From NCBI RefSeq assembly GCF_007970805.1, contig NZ_CP042433.1, positions 62,001 to 126,000 of the forward strand: a stretch of 64,000 bases of DNA, written 5' to 3'. Both the position numbers and the translations under genes were made by a program. This stretch comes from Flavisolibacter ginsenosidimutans. GTDB lineage: Bacteria; Bacteroidota; Bacteroidia; Chitinophagales; Chitinophagaceae. The notes beneath the pieces were generated by a model, which worked only from the letters and a program-made list of their open reading frames with translations, was not told the DNA's origin and ran no database searches. Position 1 is the stretch's first letter; every line of letters starts with the position of its first letter. Below are positions 45,888-55,464 of this stretch, piece after piece.

Positions 45888-47531
45888 ATGATAAAAAATT
45901 TTATCGCTTGCATTGTGTCTTCTGTTGCAATGATATCTGCAACAGCGCAATCAACAGCAGCCAAGTTTTCCTGGACGAATCTTCCCACAATCACCGAACC
46001 CGTTTTTAAAAAGGACACGTTCAACGTTCTTCGCTACGGTGCGGTGGCCGATGGATTGACCTTGAACACCACGAGCATCAGCAAAGCCATTGATGATTGC
46101 AGCGCAAGAGGCGGCGGCGTTGTTTTGGTTCCGGGTGGCTTGTGGTTAACGGGGCCAATTGAAATGAAGAGCAACGTCAATCTTCACGTGGTTCGCGATG
46201 CGGTGCTCCTGTTTACGACTGATTTCAACCAATACAAATTAATCGAGGGCAATTTCGAAGGCTCGCGTTCGGCAAGAAACCAATCGCCGATTGGAGGAAC
46301 AAACCTGGAGAACATTGCCATCTCCGGCCGCGGCGTGATTGACGGCAACGGCGATGCATGGCGCATGGTTGGAAGAGATCGTTTAACCGAAGCCGAATGG
46401 AAACGAAAAGTGGCTTCGGGTGGATTGGTGAGCAGCGATGGAAGAACTTGGTTTCCATCGGCCAAAACAAAATTGGCCTTCGAACAAAAACGAAACGCAA
46501 CGCTTCAGCCGGGACAAACCTTAAAAGACTTCGACGACATCAAAGACTATCTACGACCGAATCTTCTTGTTCTAGCCAATTGCAAAAAAGTTTTACTCGA
46601 AGGAGTGACATTTCAAAACTCACCAGCCTGGTGTTTGCATCCTTTGCTGTGCGAAGACTTAACCGTTCGGGCCGTGCAGGTAAAAAATCCCGATTATGCG
46701 CAAAACGGCGACGGCATTGACGTAGAGAGTTGCAAGAACGTTTTGATTGAAGGCAGCACCTTCGATTGCGGTGACGACGGCATTTGTATAAAATCGGGTC
46801 GTGATGAAGAAGGTAGGAAACGCGGCAAACCAACGGAGAACGTTATCATCCGAAACAACCTCGTTTACAAAGCACACGGCGGCTTTGTAATTGGTTCGGA
46901 AATGAGCGGCGGTGCACGAAACGTTTTTGTGTATGATTGTTCGTTTATGGGTACGGACATTGGCCTTCGTTTTAAAACGGCAAGGGGCAGGGGAGGCGTT
47001 GTTGAAAATATTTACGTGAAAAACATTCGCATGAAAGACATTGTGCACGACGCAGTGTTTTTCGACATGTATTATTTTATGAAGCCGCCTGCGGCGAATG
47101 AAAAGATTGTTGTTCCGACAGTCACGGAAGCCACACCGCAGTTTCAAAATTTTTATATCAGCAACGTTGTTTGCAACGGTGCGGAACGCGGTTTGTTTAT
47201 CCGCGGTTTGCCGGAGATGAGTGTTAAAAATATTTACCTGGACAACTTGGTATTGAAGACCGCAAAAGGTGCGGAGATCATTGAAGCAGACGGCATTCAC
47301 TTGAACAACGTGCAGTTGTTTAGCCAAACAACAAAGCCGGTTATTTACGTGGAGAACAGCAATCATCTTGAATTGAACGGTATTCGATACACAGCCAACC
47401 CAGAGCGCTTGCTAAGTGTGAACGGCGAGAAAAGCGGAAACATTGTTGTGACCAACACAGCGTCTTCAAACAATCCGAACATGGTTGAATTTAACCACGG
47501 CGCCAACGCAACGATGGTCACTGCCAAATAG
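45888..47531 (+). CDS. Polygalacturonase, glycoside hydrolase family 28, 547 aa
   Basis: GH28 enzymes hydrolyse alpha-galacturonide bonds in pectin. The right-handed beta-helix shows the family residues: NGDGID (D275, D278), CGDDGICIKSG (D296, D297), H330 in KAHGGF, and RFK in GLRFKTARGRGG. The signal peptide MIKNFIACIVSSVAMISAT ends near AQS; I therefore take the ATG at 45888 and not the earlier TTG that lies within the frameshifted esterase end. Length suits exo-acting bacterial members. It is followed 35 bases later by a pectin methylesterase, a natural partner. Confidence 0.94.
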   Translation: MIKNFIACIVSSVAMISATAQSTAAKFSWTNLPTITEPVFKKDTFNVLRYGAVADGLTLNTTSISKAIDDCSARGGGVVLVPGGLWLTGPIEMKSNVNLHVVRDAVLLFTTDFNQYKLIEGNFEGSRSARNQSPIGGTNLENIAISGRGVIDGNGDAWRMVGRDRLTEAEWKRKVASGGLVSSDGRTWFPSAKTKLAFEQKRNATLQPGQTLKDFDDIKDYLRPNLLVLANCKKVLLEGVTFQNSPAWCLHPLLCEDLTVRAVQVKNPDYAQNGDGIDVESCKNVLIEGSTFDCGDDGICIKSGRDEEGRKRGKPTENVIIRNNLVYKAHGGFVIGSEMSGGARNVFVYDCSFMGTDIGLRFKTARGRGGVVENIYVKNIRMKDIVHDAVFFDMYYFMKPPAANEKIVVPTVTEATPQFQNFYISNVVCNGAERGLFIRGLPEMSVKNIYLDNLVLKTAKGAEIIEADGIHLNNVQLFSQTTKPVIYVENSNHLELNGIRYTANPERLLSVNGEKSGNIVVTNTASSNNPNMVEFNHGANATMVTAK

Positions 47532-47546
47532 CTTGCATCGCTATTT
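47526..47546 (+). repeat. Small intercistronic hairpin
   Basis: AAATAGC (47526-47532) and GCTATTT (47540-47546) are perfect arms with a 7-base loop. The left arm overlaps the stop codon of the GH28 gene, and the hairpin ends 20 bases before the next start. There is no T-run, so an mRNA-stability role is more likely than termination. Confidence 0.3.
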
Positions 47547-47566
47547 AAATAGAACGAAAAGTCAAT

Positions 47567-48541
47567 ATGAAATACACCCTATCTCTTTTTTTATGCGTAT
47601 GGTTTTTGACGCAAACGGTTTTTGGACAGGCGCAAAAACTTGTTGTTGCGCAGGACGGTAGTGGCAATTATAGAACCGTTCAGCAAGCCATTGACGCCGT
47701 AAAGGATTTCAGCAAGTTTGAAACAATCATCTTTATCAGGAACGGTGTTTACAAAGAGAAGCTGCGTTTGCCCGAATCAAAAACAAACGTTCATTTCATC
47801 GGTGAAAGCGTAGAGAAAACGATTCTCACGTACGATGATTACGCTTCCAAAAAAGACAGCGCCGGCAAGGACATTGGCACATCGGGTTCTGCCAGCTTTT
47901 TCATTTTTGGTTCTGACTTCAGTGCAGAGAATATAACCTTCGAAAATTCATCGGGTCCTGTTGGGCAAGCCGTTGCAGTACGCGTTACCGGCGACCGGGC
48001 AAAGTTTATCAATTGCCGCTTCCTTGGGTTTCAGGACACGCTGTATACACACGGCACGGACAGTCGTCAATACTATTTCAAGTGCTATATTGAAGGAACG
48101 GTTGATTTTATTTTTGGCTCGTCAACCTGCCTGTTTGATAGCTGCACGCTTTACGGCAAAAGCAGCGGATTTTTCACGGCGGCATCAACCCTGCAAGACA
48201 AAAAATACGGTTATGTTTTTCGTCACTGCAACTTAACGGGCGGTGCTCCCGCGGGTTCTTATTTTTTGGGACGGCCGTGGCGGCCGTACGCGAAAGTTGT
48301 TTTTATTGATTGCAATCTTGGCAATTTGGTAAACCCAAAAGGCTGGCACAATTGGGACAAAAAGGAAAATGAACAAACCGCTTTTTATGCGGAGTTTGGT
48401 AATCACGGCGAAGGCTCTTCAACTGCGAACCGCGTACCATGGTCGCATCAATTAACGGCGGATGAAGCGAAAGAATATACCGTCACAAATATTTTGTCGG
48501 TTGGAATCTTATTTCAACCCGACACTAAGGGACAAAATTAA
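47567..48541 (+). CDS. Pectin methylesterase, carbohydrate esterase family 8, 324 aa
   Basis: CE8 enzymes remove methyl groups from homogalacturonan. The aspartates D157 (GFQDTLY) and D180 (GTVDFIFG) and the arginine R236 (LGRPWRPY) match the catalytic set, and the repeated short strands fit the beta-helix fold. The signal peptide ends at VFGQAQ. Length is normal. The position between GH28 and a GH2-type gene supports a shared role: demethylated pectin is a better substrate for polygalacturonase. Confidence 0.95.
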   Translation: MKYTLSLFLCVWFLTQTVFGQAQKLVVAQDGSGNYRTVQQAIDAVKDFSKFETIIFIRNGVYKEKLRLPESKTNVHFIGESVEKTILTYDDYASKKDSAGKDIGTSGSASFFIFGSDFSAENITFENSSGPVGQAVAVRVTGDRAKFINCRFLGFQDTLYTHGTDSRQYYFKCYIEGTVDFIFGSSTCLFDSCTLYGKSSGFFTAASTLQDKKYGYVFRHCNLTGGAPAGSYFLGRPWRPYAKVVFIDCNLGNLVNPKGWHNWDKKENEQTAFYAEFGNHGEGSSTANRVPWSHQLTADEAKEYTVTNILSVGILFQPDTKGQN

Positions 48542-48631
48542 AACGGTCGTGTTTGACAACGCTTTTTTTGTCTAGAAAGAGAGAATCTGATTTTTACCCA
48601 CCAGTCACAACAATGTTCTACAAGTAACTAT

Positions 48632-51600
48632 ATGCAATTGATAAAAAGGCTTCGCGGTTTCGCGTTGATAATGCTGCTTTTCTTTTTTGCAAATCGAACA
48701 ACCGCGCAGAGTGGACGTACGGTTGTTGATCTTTCGAACAACAACTGGAAGCTTTGGCTGGACACGGCAGCAGAGTGGCAGCACGACAAACTTTATGCGC
48801 CACCGGTTGATGTAAAAACTTTACCGCTGAATCTTCCAACGGGTGGGTGGAATGCCTTGAAGAAAGCTGTCGGTAAAACCGTTCACTTGCCGGCAACGGT
48901 TGAAGAATATTACTGGGGACGCAACGGCAATTCTTTTGGGGTGGCGGGAAATTATTTAGGCGTGTCGTGGTGGACAACAAATGTCGCTGTTCCGGCAACA
49001 CAAAAAGGCAAGCGCATCACCTTGCACTTTAACGCAGTTCGTTTTCGTGCCGAGGTTTACGTCAATCAAAAACTTGCTGGGTATGACCTCGTAAACAGCA
49101 CACCGTTTGACGTTGATGTAACAGATTATGTGAACTACGGCGCACCAAATGAAATCGTTGTTCGCATCACCGATCCCAATGGGAATTTTGATTGGCGCGA
49201 CTCGCAAAATTTTCTCTGGGGCGATTACCGCACCAATCCCACTCACGGTTTTGGCGGCATCACCGGGAAAGTAAAATTGATAGCAACGGACAAGGTTTAT
49301 ATAGACGATGTGTTTGTGAAGAACAAACCGAATGTGAATGAAATTAATGTAGACGTAACAACAAAGAATGAAACTCAGACGAACGTAAACGGGACTTTCG
49401 TCTTGCAGGTGAAAGAAGCAAAAACGTCCGGTAAAGTTGTGTATGAAAAGAGCTATCCCGTTTCTTCGCTTGCAAATGGTACTTCTTCAAAAACATTTAC
49501 CATATCGGTTGACCATGCAAAGTTGTGGAGCGTTGATTCGCCCAATCTTTATGTATTGAATGTGCAATGGAAAGGTGCTGATAAAACGAAAGACGATTAC
49601 ACGCAGCGCTTCGGCTTTCGATGGTTTGAAGTAAGAGATATAGCCGGTGACAAGCAGTTTTATCTGAACGGTAAACGCATTGTTCTTATCACATCTATTT
49701 CTTGGGGCTTTTGGCCGGTGAACGGCATTGCGCCATCCGACGAGCTAGCGAAGAAACAAATTCTGGACGCAAAGAAATTGGGCATGAACATGCTAAACTT
49801 TCACCGCACCATCGGTCAGCAGGCTGTATTGGATTATGCCGATGAATTGGGTCTTCTGTATTTTGAAGAACCCGGCGGCAATCAATATCCGGCCGATCGT
49901 TTCAACGCAACAGATCCTTTGGGAAAAATGCAGGCGGATTTTTATTTCGCGACTAGAAACGAAAAACTGTTTCGCATGATAAAGCGAGACCGCAATCATC
50001 CGTCGCTTGTCATCTACAACATGCACAACGAACGCGGCGCACAACCGCAAGCGCAAGACAGTGCCGAGATGCTTGCGGGTCATCATCTTGATCCGACGCG
50101 AATCATGACTTACAACTCCTCGAACGGCGATATTAAATTGGGGCACGATCCGCGGTTCAAATTGCATTTGCTTCAGTATGATTTTACGTTTCTTGATTAC
50201 GGTTGGTTCGATCAGCACCACGCCGGCGGACCGGGCACGTATCACGACGCTCTTTACAAAAGCCCTATCGATTACGCCAAGTATTTTGACCACAAAGACG
50301 AGATCATTTACTACGGCGAAGAAGGCGCTATCGGCACGCCGCCGCGTTTGCAATTGATACGCGATGAAATTTTAAAAACCGGCAAAGACATTGGTTGGGA
50401 GAGTGACAATTTCTTGAAATGGTTCGATGCATACGACACGTTTCTAAAAACACATCCCGGTTTTTTGAAAGCCTTTCCAAACGTTGATAGCTTAACGAAA
50501 GCCATGGGTAATGTGGCTTATTATTATCAAGGAAGAGTGATTGAAAACGTACACATCAACAACATCATTGATGGTTATGCCATCAACGGTTGGGAAAGCA
50601 TGAAGCTGGAAAATCATTCAGGTATCGTTGACAATTACCGTAACCTCAAAGGCAATCCTGAATTGATTGCACGATACAACAGTCCTCTCTATGTATCAGT
50701 AAAGATGAACCGCAAAGTGATGGCCGTTGGCGATACCGCAACGGTTGATTTTTTCGTGGTGAATCAAAAAGATTTGCACGGCGATTATTCTTTACTGGTA
50801 AAGGCAAAAGATGAAAGTGGTAAGCTGTTGCTAGAGAAAGTCATTCCCGTAAAACTCACAGGCGGCGCGGTCTATGGAGAAGCCCTTTCATCGGGATTGT
50901 CGCTCGTTGCAAAGACCGAAGGTTACACAACCGTTACAGCGGAATTGCAACGCGACGGCGAGACCGTTGCAAAAGGTGACGATAAACTTTATGCTATTCG
51001 TTTGGATGCTTCAAACATCACAAGTGACGGCATGATCGCCGATTCAACCGGTGTGTACGCAGCGTATTTAAAAACGCTCGGCATCACACCCAAGTCGTAT
51101 CGTTCTGGCAGGCCCGAAGGGAAGTATTTGCTTGTAGGCGCTGCTTTACCGCAGCAAACGGGCAATCCACTGGTGACCGACATCTTGGAATGGGTGAACG
51201 ATGGCAACACGCTGATCGTGTTAAACAACAACGTCGAGGCCTGGGCTGATCACTTGGGAAGAAAAGAAGTCATCGATTACAGAGGCAGCAAAGTGATGGG
51301 CACAACCTGGTACGGTGGTAACTTTTTCTCCAAGCAACACGAATTGTTTAACGGCCTTCCGCAAGCGCAAGTCTTTAATTGGGAATACCAGTGCTTCGCC
51401 ACTTATAACAAAAACCGTTTAGGATTGTGTCTTTTCAACGGTGAAACCGTCGTGGCTTGCGTGGCCGATCACAAGCCAGAAGTGTATTCGGCGCTAAGCA
51501 TTGTGCCGCACGGGAGAGGAAAAATCATTCTCTGCACCCTTGATATTTTTTCCTGCTTGCGTGATGCAAGTGTTGGCAAAAAAGCAGAAGGCGAAGGCGA

Positions 51601-51703
51601 GAACGCAGCGATGAACACCTTCAATGCCTCGCAGCAAAACAAAGCAAATATTATTGGTCAACAGTTGCTACTGAACTTGTTGAAGTATGCTAATAAGCGA
51701 TGA
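48632..51703 (+). CDS. Large GH2-type glycoside hydrolase, 1023 aa
   Basis: The N-terminal jelly-roll (LHFNAVRFRAEVYVNQKLAGY), the immunoglobulin-like domain and the TIM barrel follow the GH2 plan. The acid/base glutamate is E467 in YNMHNERG, and the nucleophile is E563 or E564 in YYGEEGAIG. The C-terminal third (about 690-1023) is extra, with an Ig-like part and a segment resembling a glutamine-amidotransferase-like Rossmann fold (DILEWVNDGNTLIVLNNN). The signal peptide ends near TTAQ. GH2 covers beta-galactosidase, beta-glucuronidase, beta-mannosidase and others; the barrel is divergent (SWGFWPVNGIAPSDEL), so I do not choose one. Last gene of PUL B. Confidence 0.83.
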   Translation: MQLIKRLRGFALIMLLFFFANRTTAQSGRTVVDLSNNNWKLWLDTAAEWQHDKLYAPPVDVKTLPLNLPTGGWNALKKAVGKTVHLPATVEEYYWGRNGNSFGVAGNYLGVSWWTTNVAVPATQKGKRITLHFNAVRFRAEVYVNQKLAGYDLVNSTPFDVDVTDYVNYGAPNEIVVRITDPNGNFDWRDSQNFLWGDYRTNPTHGFGGITGKVKLIATDKVYIDDVFVKNKPNVNEINVDVTTKNETQTNVNGTFVLQVKEAKTSGKVVYEKSYPVSSLANGTSSKTFTISVDHAKLWSVDSPNLYVLNVQWKGADKTKDDYTQRFGFRWFEVRDIAGDKQFYLNGKRIVLITSISWGFWPVNGIAPSDELAKKQILDAKKLGMNMLNFHRTIGQQAVLDYADELGLLYFEEPGGNQYPADRFNATDPLGKMQADFYFATRNEKLFRMIKRDRNHPSLVIYNMHNERGAQPQAQDSAEMLAGHHLDPTRIMTYNSSNGDIKLGHDPRFKLHLLQYDFTFLDYGWFDQHHAGGPGTYHDALYKSPIDYAKYFDHKDEIIYYGEEGAIGTPPRLQLIRDEILKTGKDIGWESDNFLKWFDAYDTFLKTHPGFLKAFPNVDSLTKAMGNVAYYYQGRVIENVHINNIIDGYAINGWESMKLENHSGIVDNYRNLKGNPELIARYNSPLYVSVKMNRKVMAVGDTATVDFFVVNQKDLHGDYSLLVKAKDESGKLLLEKVIPVKLTGGAVYGEALSSGLSLVAKTEGYTTVTAELQRDGETVAKGDDKLYAIRLDASNITSDGMIADSTGVYAAYLKTLGITPKSYRSGRPEGKYLLVGAALPQQTGNPLVTDILEWVNDGNTLIVLNNNVEAWADHLGRKEVIDYRGSKVMGTTWYGGNFFSKQHELFNGLPQAQVFNWEYQCFATYNKNRLGLCLFNGETVVACVADHKPEVYSALSIVPHGRGKIILCTLDIFSCLRDASVGKKAEGEGENAAMNTFNASQQNKANIIGQQLLLNLLKYANKR

Positions 51704-52045
51704 AAACAATCTTGGTTATTTAAGCAAGGACTTAAATTATTGGCAATGCAAATCTTTTTATCCTCATCAAAACTATCCGGTAGAGATTGGGTGAAAAGCC
51801 GCTATGGTAACGCAATCGTTTGCATAGAAAATGGTATTGCAAACGGTTCCAATGCTGTAATTTTTCATTGCAAAAAGAGTTCGTTCGCCGGATGAATTCC
51901 GGATGACGAGACGAATTAATCATCACCGCTTCGACTATTTTACGAAGGCTCGATTGCGATTGTTTGTTTATTCAAACGGCATTGCAGATTTCTTCCATTA
52001 CCCCGTTGATTGCTGTATTAAATAAATTTTTTAAAACACAATGTT
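51704..52045. other. Non-coding gap between PUL B and PUL C
   Basis: No gene is seen. CGTTTGC (51817-51823) and GCAAACG (51839-51845) form a perfect 7-bp inverted repeat with a 15-base spacer, a possible operator. The later part is AT-rich close to the susC start (TAAATTTT just before the gene resembles a -7 box but lacks the final G). No terminator with a T-run is evident after the GH2 gene. Confidence 0.35.
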
Positions 52046-55000
52046 ATGATGAAAAGGCCTAGGCATCAGGCACCTTTCTCGCCTTGCTGTGATTCTGCCA
52101 TACAATCAATGACCGGCAGCAGATTACCTCTAAAATACTTCAGACGAACGGGAGTTACCTTGTTAATGGCAATGCTCATCATTCTACCCACAACTTTGTT
52201 TGCACAAAACACTATAAAAGGTGTCATTACCGATGGCAGAACCAACACCCCTCTTGCCGGTGTAAACGTAACGGTGAAAGGTGCCGGCAAAGGAACCCAA
52301 ACCAATGCGGCCGGTGAGTACACCATCAGTGCAAGAAGCAGCGACGTGCTCCAGTTTTCTTATGCGGGTTACGAGACACACGAGGTGCCGGTGCAAAACC
52401 AAACCAATATCAACTATACGCTGAAAGAAAGCACGTCCAAATTGGATGAAGTGGTTGTAGTAGGATACGGAACAACAAGAAGAAAAGACTTGACCGGCGC
52501 CGTCGCTTCGGTCAATGGAAAATCCATCGCGGCGACTCCGGTGCCCAACATTGCGCAAGCCATGCAAGGAAAACTGGCAGGCGTAAACGTCGTATCGCAG
52601 GACGGTCGCCCGGGTGCCGATGTTTCGATTCGTGTGCGAGGCGGTGGCTCGATATCGCAAAGCAATCAGCCGCTAATCTTGATTGATGGCGTTCCCGGTT
52701 CATTGAGTGACGTCCCGCCGGATCAGGTAAAAAGTATTGACGTACTGAAAGACGCTTCCTCTACGGCTATTTACGGTGCCCGTGGAGCGAACGGCGTTGT
52801 TCTTGTAACAACAAAAGGTGCGCAGGCAGGCAAAACAACGATCACGTATAACGGCTATGTAAAATTCAATACGCCGGCGAAATATTTAAAAGCGCTTAGT
52901 CCCTACGATTACTTGAAGTACGTATGGGCTAATGCCGCTGCAAACGGAACGGCTTATCGGACACCGTTTGAACAGTTGTATGGTATTGGCGCTTTTACAA
53001 CAATCAATACCGGTGGCATTGAAAGTTACCGGAACCTTGCCTCGGATGATATTCAAAAACAAGTCTATCATAGCTCTACTTCTTCCAATCACGACCTGAC
53101 GATAACGGGAGGAACAGATAAAACAAAAATTCTGTTTTCGACAAGCTATTCGGATGAACAGGGAATGAAGATCAATTCCTTTTTTAAACGCGGAAACGTA
53201 GCTTTTAAACTAAGCCAAAAGCTCTTCGACAATCTTACGTTCAACCTGGATACGCGTTACACGGATATTCAGAACAAAGGCGACGAAGGAACCACAAACG
53301 GGTTCGGCTCTTTGCTCTCGACGGCGTATGAATTCCGTCCAATTTCTACCGCGCATATTTTGGGTGACTTGAATGCGCTTCGAACAGGAAACATTCAACA
53401 GTACGGGACAAACGTGATGTGGGACACGCACAGTCCTGTTGCCCGCATCAGTGATTACGATCCGCTTTCCTTAAGTCAATCAATGCGCGGAATTGCGTCG
53501 CTGGACTGGAAAATCATTAAAGACGTAACCTATCATACCGATTTCTTTTTAAGCCGGTCGTGGTCACAACAGAAACATTGGTCGGGAGCAACGTACAACA
53601 ACTACCTTGACGATGCCACCAACACGAAGCTTTATGCGGGAGCGGTTGATTACCGCAAGAATGATGCGTGGGGATTGCGTTGGACGAATACATTGAACTA
53701 TGCTTTGAGTGTTGGCACGAATCACCATCTCAATCTTTTGGCAGGACAAGAAGTTGCCAATTCGGGTGGAACCGGCATTGCCATACAAGCAAATCATTTT
53801 CCTGCAAACTTTACCGAAGAAACCGCCTTTGCGCAGATCAACCAGTACGATCAAACGAATGGTTCGGCCACATTTTCTTCCTCTGTCAGTACGCCGGATC
53901 GTCTTCTTTCGTATTTCGGCAGAGCAAACTATTCTTTCCTCGACCGGTACCTGCTTACAGCCACATTCCGTGCAGATGGTTCATCAAGGTTCACACCTGC
54001 GCACCAGTGGGGCTATTTTCCGGCCGGTGCAATTGCGTGGAGAATGTCTGAAGAGTCTTTCCTGAAAGATGTCAAATGGTTAAATGATTTAAAGCTCCGC
54101 GCCTCTTATGGTGCAGTGGGTAACGATCGTATCCCTTCCAGTTCGTGGACACAATTGTGGGGCTCCGTATCAGATCAACGATTCCAATATGCGATCAACC
54201 ACCAGCGTCAGTCTGCTTATGACCTGGCTTCTCAAACATTGGCCAATCCAAACCTGAAATGGGAAACGACAATCACACGAAACGTAGGAACTGATTTTAC
54301 CTTGTTTAAATTCCGATTGTCGGGAACCGTTGACGTTTACTGGAACACAACGAAAGATCTGTTGATGTTGACGAGCAACCCACCCGTCAGCGGATACCCT
54401 TTGATTTATTCCAACATTGGACAAACAAGCAACAAAGGCGTAGAGCTTTCGCTTTCCGGAACCATTTTCGAAAACAAGGATTGGAAAATAACCGCAGGCG
54501 GCAATATTAATTTCAACAAAAGCAACGTTGACAAACTTGCGCCCAACGTGACAGGGCTTTACTCAGCAAGTTGGTCAGGCAGCCAATCGTATCCGGCGTC
54601 AGATTATGTTTTGCTCGAAGGCAAGCCTGTTGGATTGGTTCGGGGATTAACTTACGATGGTCTTTATACGCCGGCTGATTTTGACTACAACAACGGTTTG
54701 TACACGTTAAAAAAAGGTGTGTCTGATCTTGGCAATTTCATCGGCGTTGTGCACGGGATAGGTGCCACCGATAAACCTTCTACGCAGTATGCTTATCCAG
54801 GACTTCCGAAGTTTAAAGATTTGAACGGCGATGGTAAAATAGACGAAAATGATGTTTCGGTGATTGGTAACATGAACCCAAAGCATACGGGTGGTTTCAA
54901 TCTTGGTGCATCGTTTAAAAACATTGACTTCGGACTTTACTTCAACTGGAGTGTAGGCAACCAGATTTACAACGCGAATAAACTGGCTACTCTATATGGT

Positions 55001-55447
55001 CCAAAAGAGGCAGGCGTTTATGAAAACAAATTGGCCATTATGAAGGACGCTTATAAAATTTACGACGTTGTCAACGGACAATTGGTAAGGCTAACGACAC
55101 CGGATCAATTAAACGCTGCCAACGCGAATGCTACCTTGCCTCTCGCTTATAATGAGGTAGGCGTTACATCAACTTTGGGTATTGAAGACGGCTCTTATCT
55201 GCGCCTGAACACGTTGAATTTGGGATATACGTTACCAAAGTCTATACTGGCGAAAGTAAAAATTTCAAACCTTCGTATATACGGTAGCGTTTACAATGTA
55301 TTCACGATCACCAAATATTCAGGACTTGATCCTGAAGTAAATACCGATCCGTCGCACAACAACGCAACCTATCCAACCACGGGCTTTGATTTTGGAACGT
55401 ACCCGCGTCCTCGCTCTTATGTTGTCGGTCTAAACGTTAGCTTCTAA
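52046..55447 (+). CDS. SusC-family TonB-dependent outer-membrane transporter (PUL C), 1133 aa
   Basis: The protein begins with about 30 extra residues before a hydrophobic signal segment (VTLLMAMLIILPTTLFAQ); a later in-frame ATG at 52109 would give a more usual leader. Then come the regulatory-like domain (TIKGVITDGRTNTPLAGVNV), plug entry LDEVVVVGYG, plug motif LKDASSTAIYGARGANGVV and the barrel with DLNGDGKIDENDV. It ends in Phe. It is paired with susD 17 bases downstream. The substrate is unknown because the locus lacks a recognisable glycosidase. Confidence 0.93.
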   Translation: MMKRPRHQAPFSPCCDSAIQSMTGSRLPLKYFRRTGVTLLMAMLIILPTTLFAQNTIKGVITDGRTNTPLAGVNVTVKGAGKGTQTNAAGEYTISARSSDVLQFSYAGYETHEVPVQNQTNINYTLKESTSKLDEVVVVGYGTTRRKDLTGAVASVNGKSIAATPVPNIAQAMQGKLAGVNVVSQDGRPGADVSIRVRGGGSISQSNQPLILIDGVPGSLSDVPPDQVKSIDVLKDASSTAIYGARGANGVVLVTTKGAQAGKTTITYNGYVKFNTPAKYLKALSPYDYLKYVWANAAANGTAYRTPFEQLYGIGAFTTINTGGIESYRNLASDDIQKQVYHSSTSSNHDLTITGGTDKTKILFSTSYSDEQGMKINSFFKRGNVAFKLSQKLFDNLTFNLDTRYTDIQNKGDEGTTNGFGSLLSTAYEFRPISTAHILGDLNALRTGNIQQYGTNVMWDTHSPVARISDYDPLSLSQSMRGIASLDWKIIKDVTYHTDFFLSRSWSQQKHWSGATYNNYLDDATNTKLYAGAVDYRKNDAWGLRWTNTLNYALSVGTNHHLNLLAGQEVANSGGTGIAIQANHFPANFTEETAFAQINQYDQTNGSATFSSSVSTPDRLLSYFGRANYSFLDRYLLTATFRADGSSRFTPAHQWGYFPAGAIAWRMSEESFLKDVKWLNDLKLRASYGAVGNDRIPSSSWTQLWGSVSDQRFQYAINHQRQSAYDLASQTLANPNLKWETTITRNVGTDFTLFKFRLSGTVDVYWNTTKDLLMLTSNPPVSGYPLIYSNIGQTSNKGVELSLSGTIFENKDWKITAGGNINFNKSNVDKLAPNVTGLYSASWSGSQSYPASDYVLLEGKPVGLVRGLTYDGLYTPADFDYNNGLYTLKKGVSDLGNFIGVVHGIGATDKPSTQYAYPGLPKFKDLNGDGKIDENDVSVIGNMNPKHTGGFNLGASFKNIDFGLYFNWSVGNQIYNANKLATLYGPKEAGVYENKLAIMKDAYKIYDVVNGQLVRLTTPDQLNAANANATLPLAYNEVGVTSTLGIEDGSYLRLNTLNLGYTLPKSILAKVKISNLRIYGSVYNVFTITKYSGLDPEVNTDPSHNNATYPTTGFDFGTYPRPRSYVVGLNVSF

Positions 55448-55464
55448 CAATTAAAAACACGGTT

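Noticed and set aside
47541..47552. CTATTTAAATAG palindrome before the CE8 gene as an operator
   Set aside because: AT-rich, overlaps a simple hairpin and lies inside an operon; chance is the better explanation.
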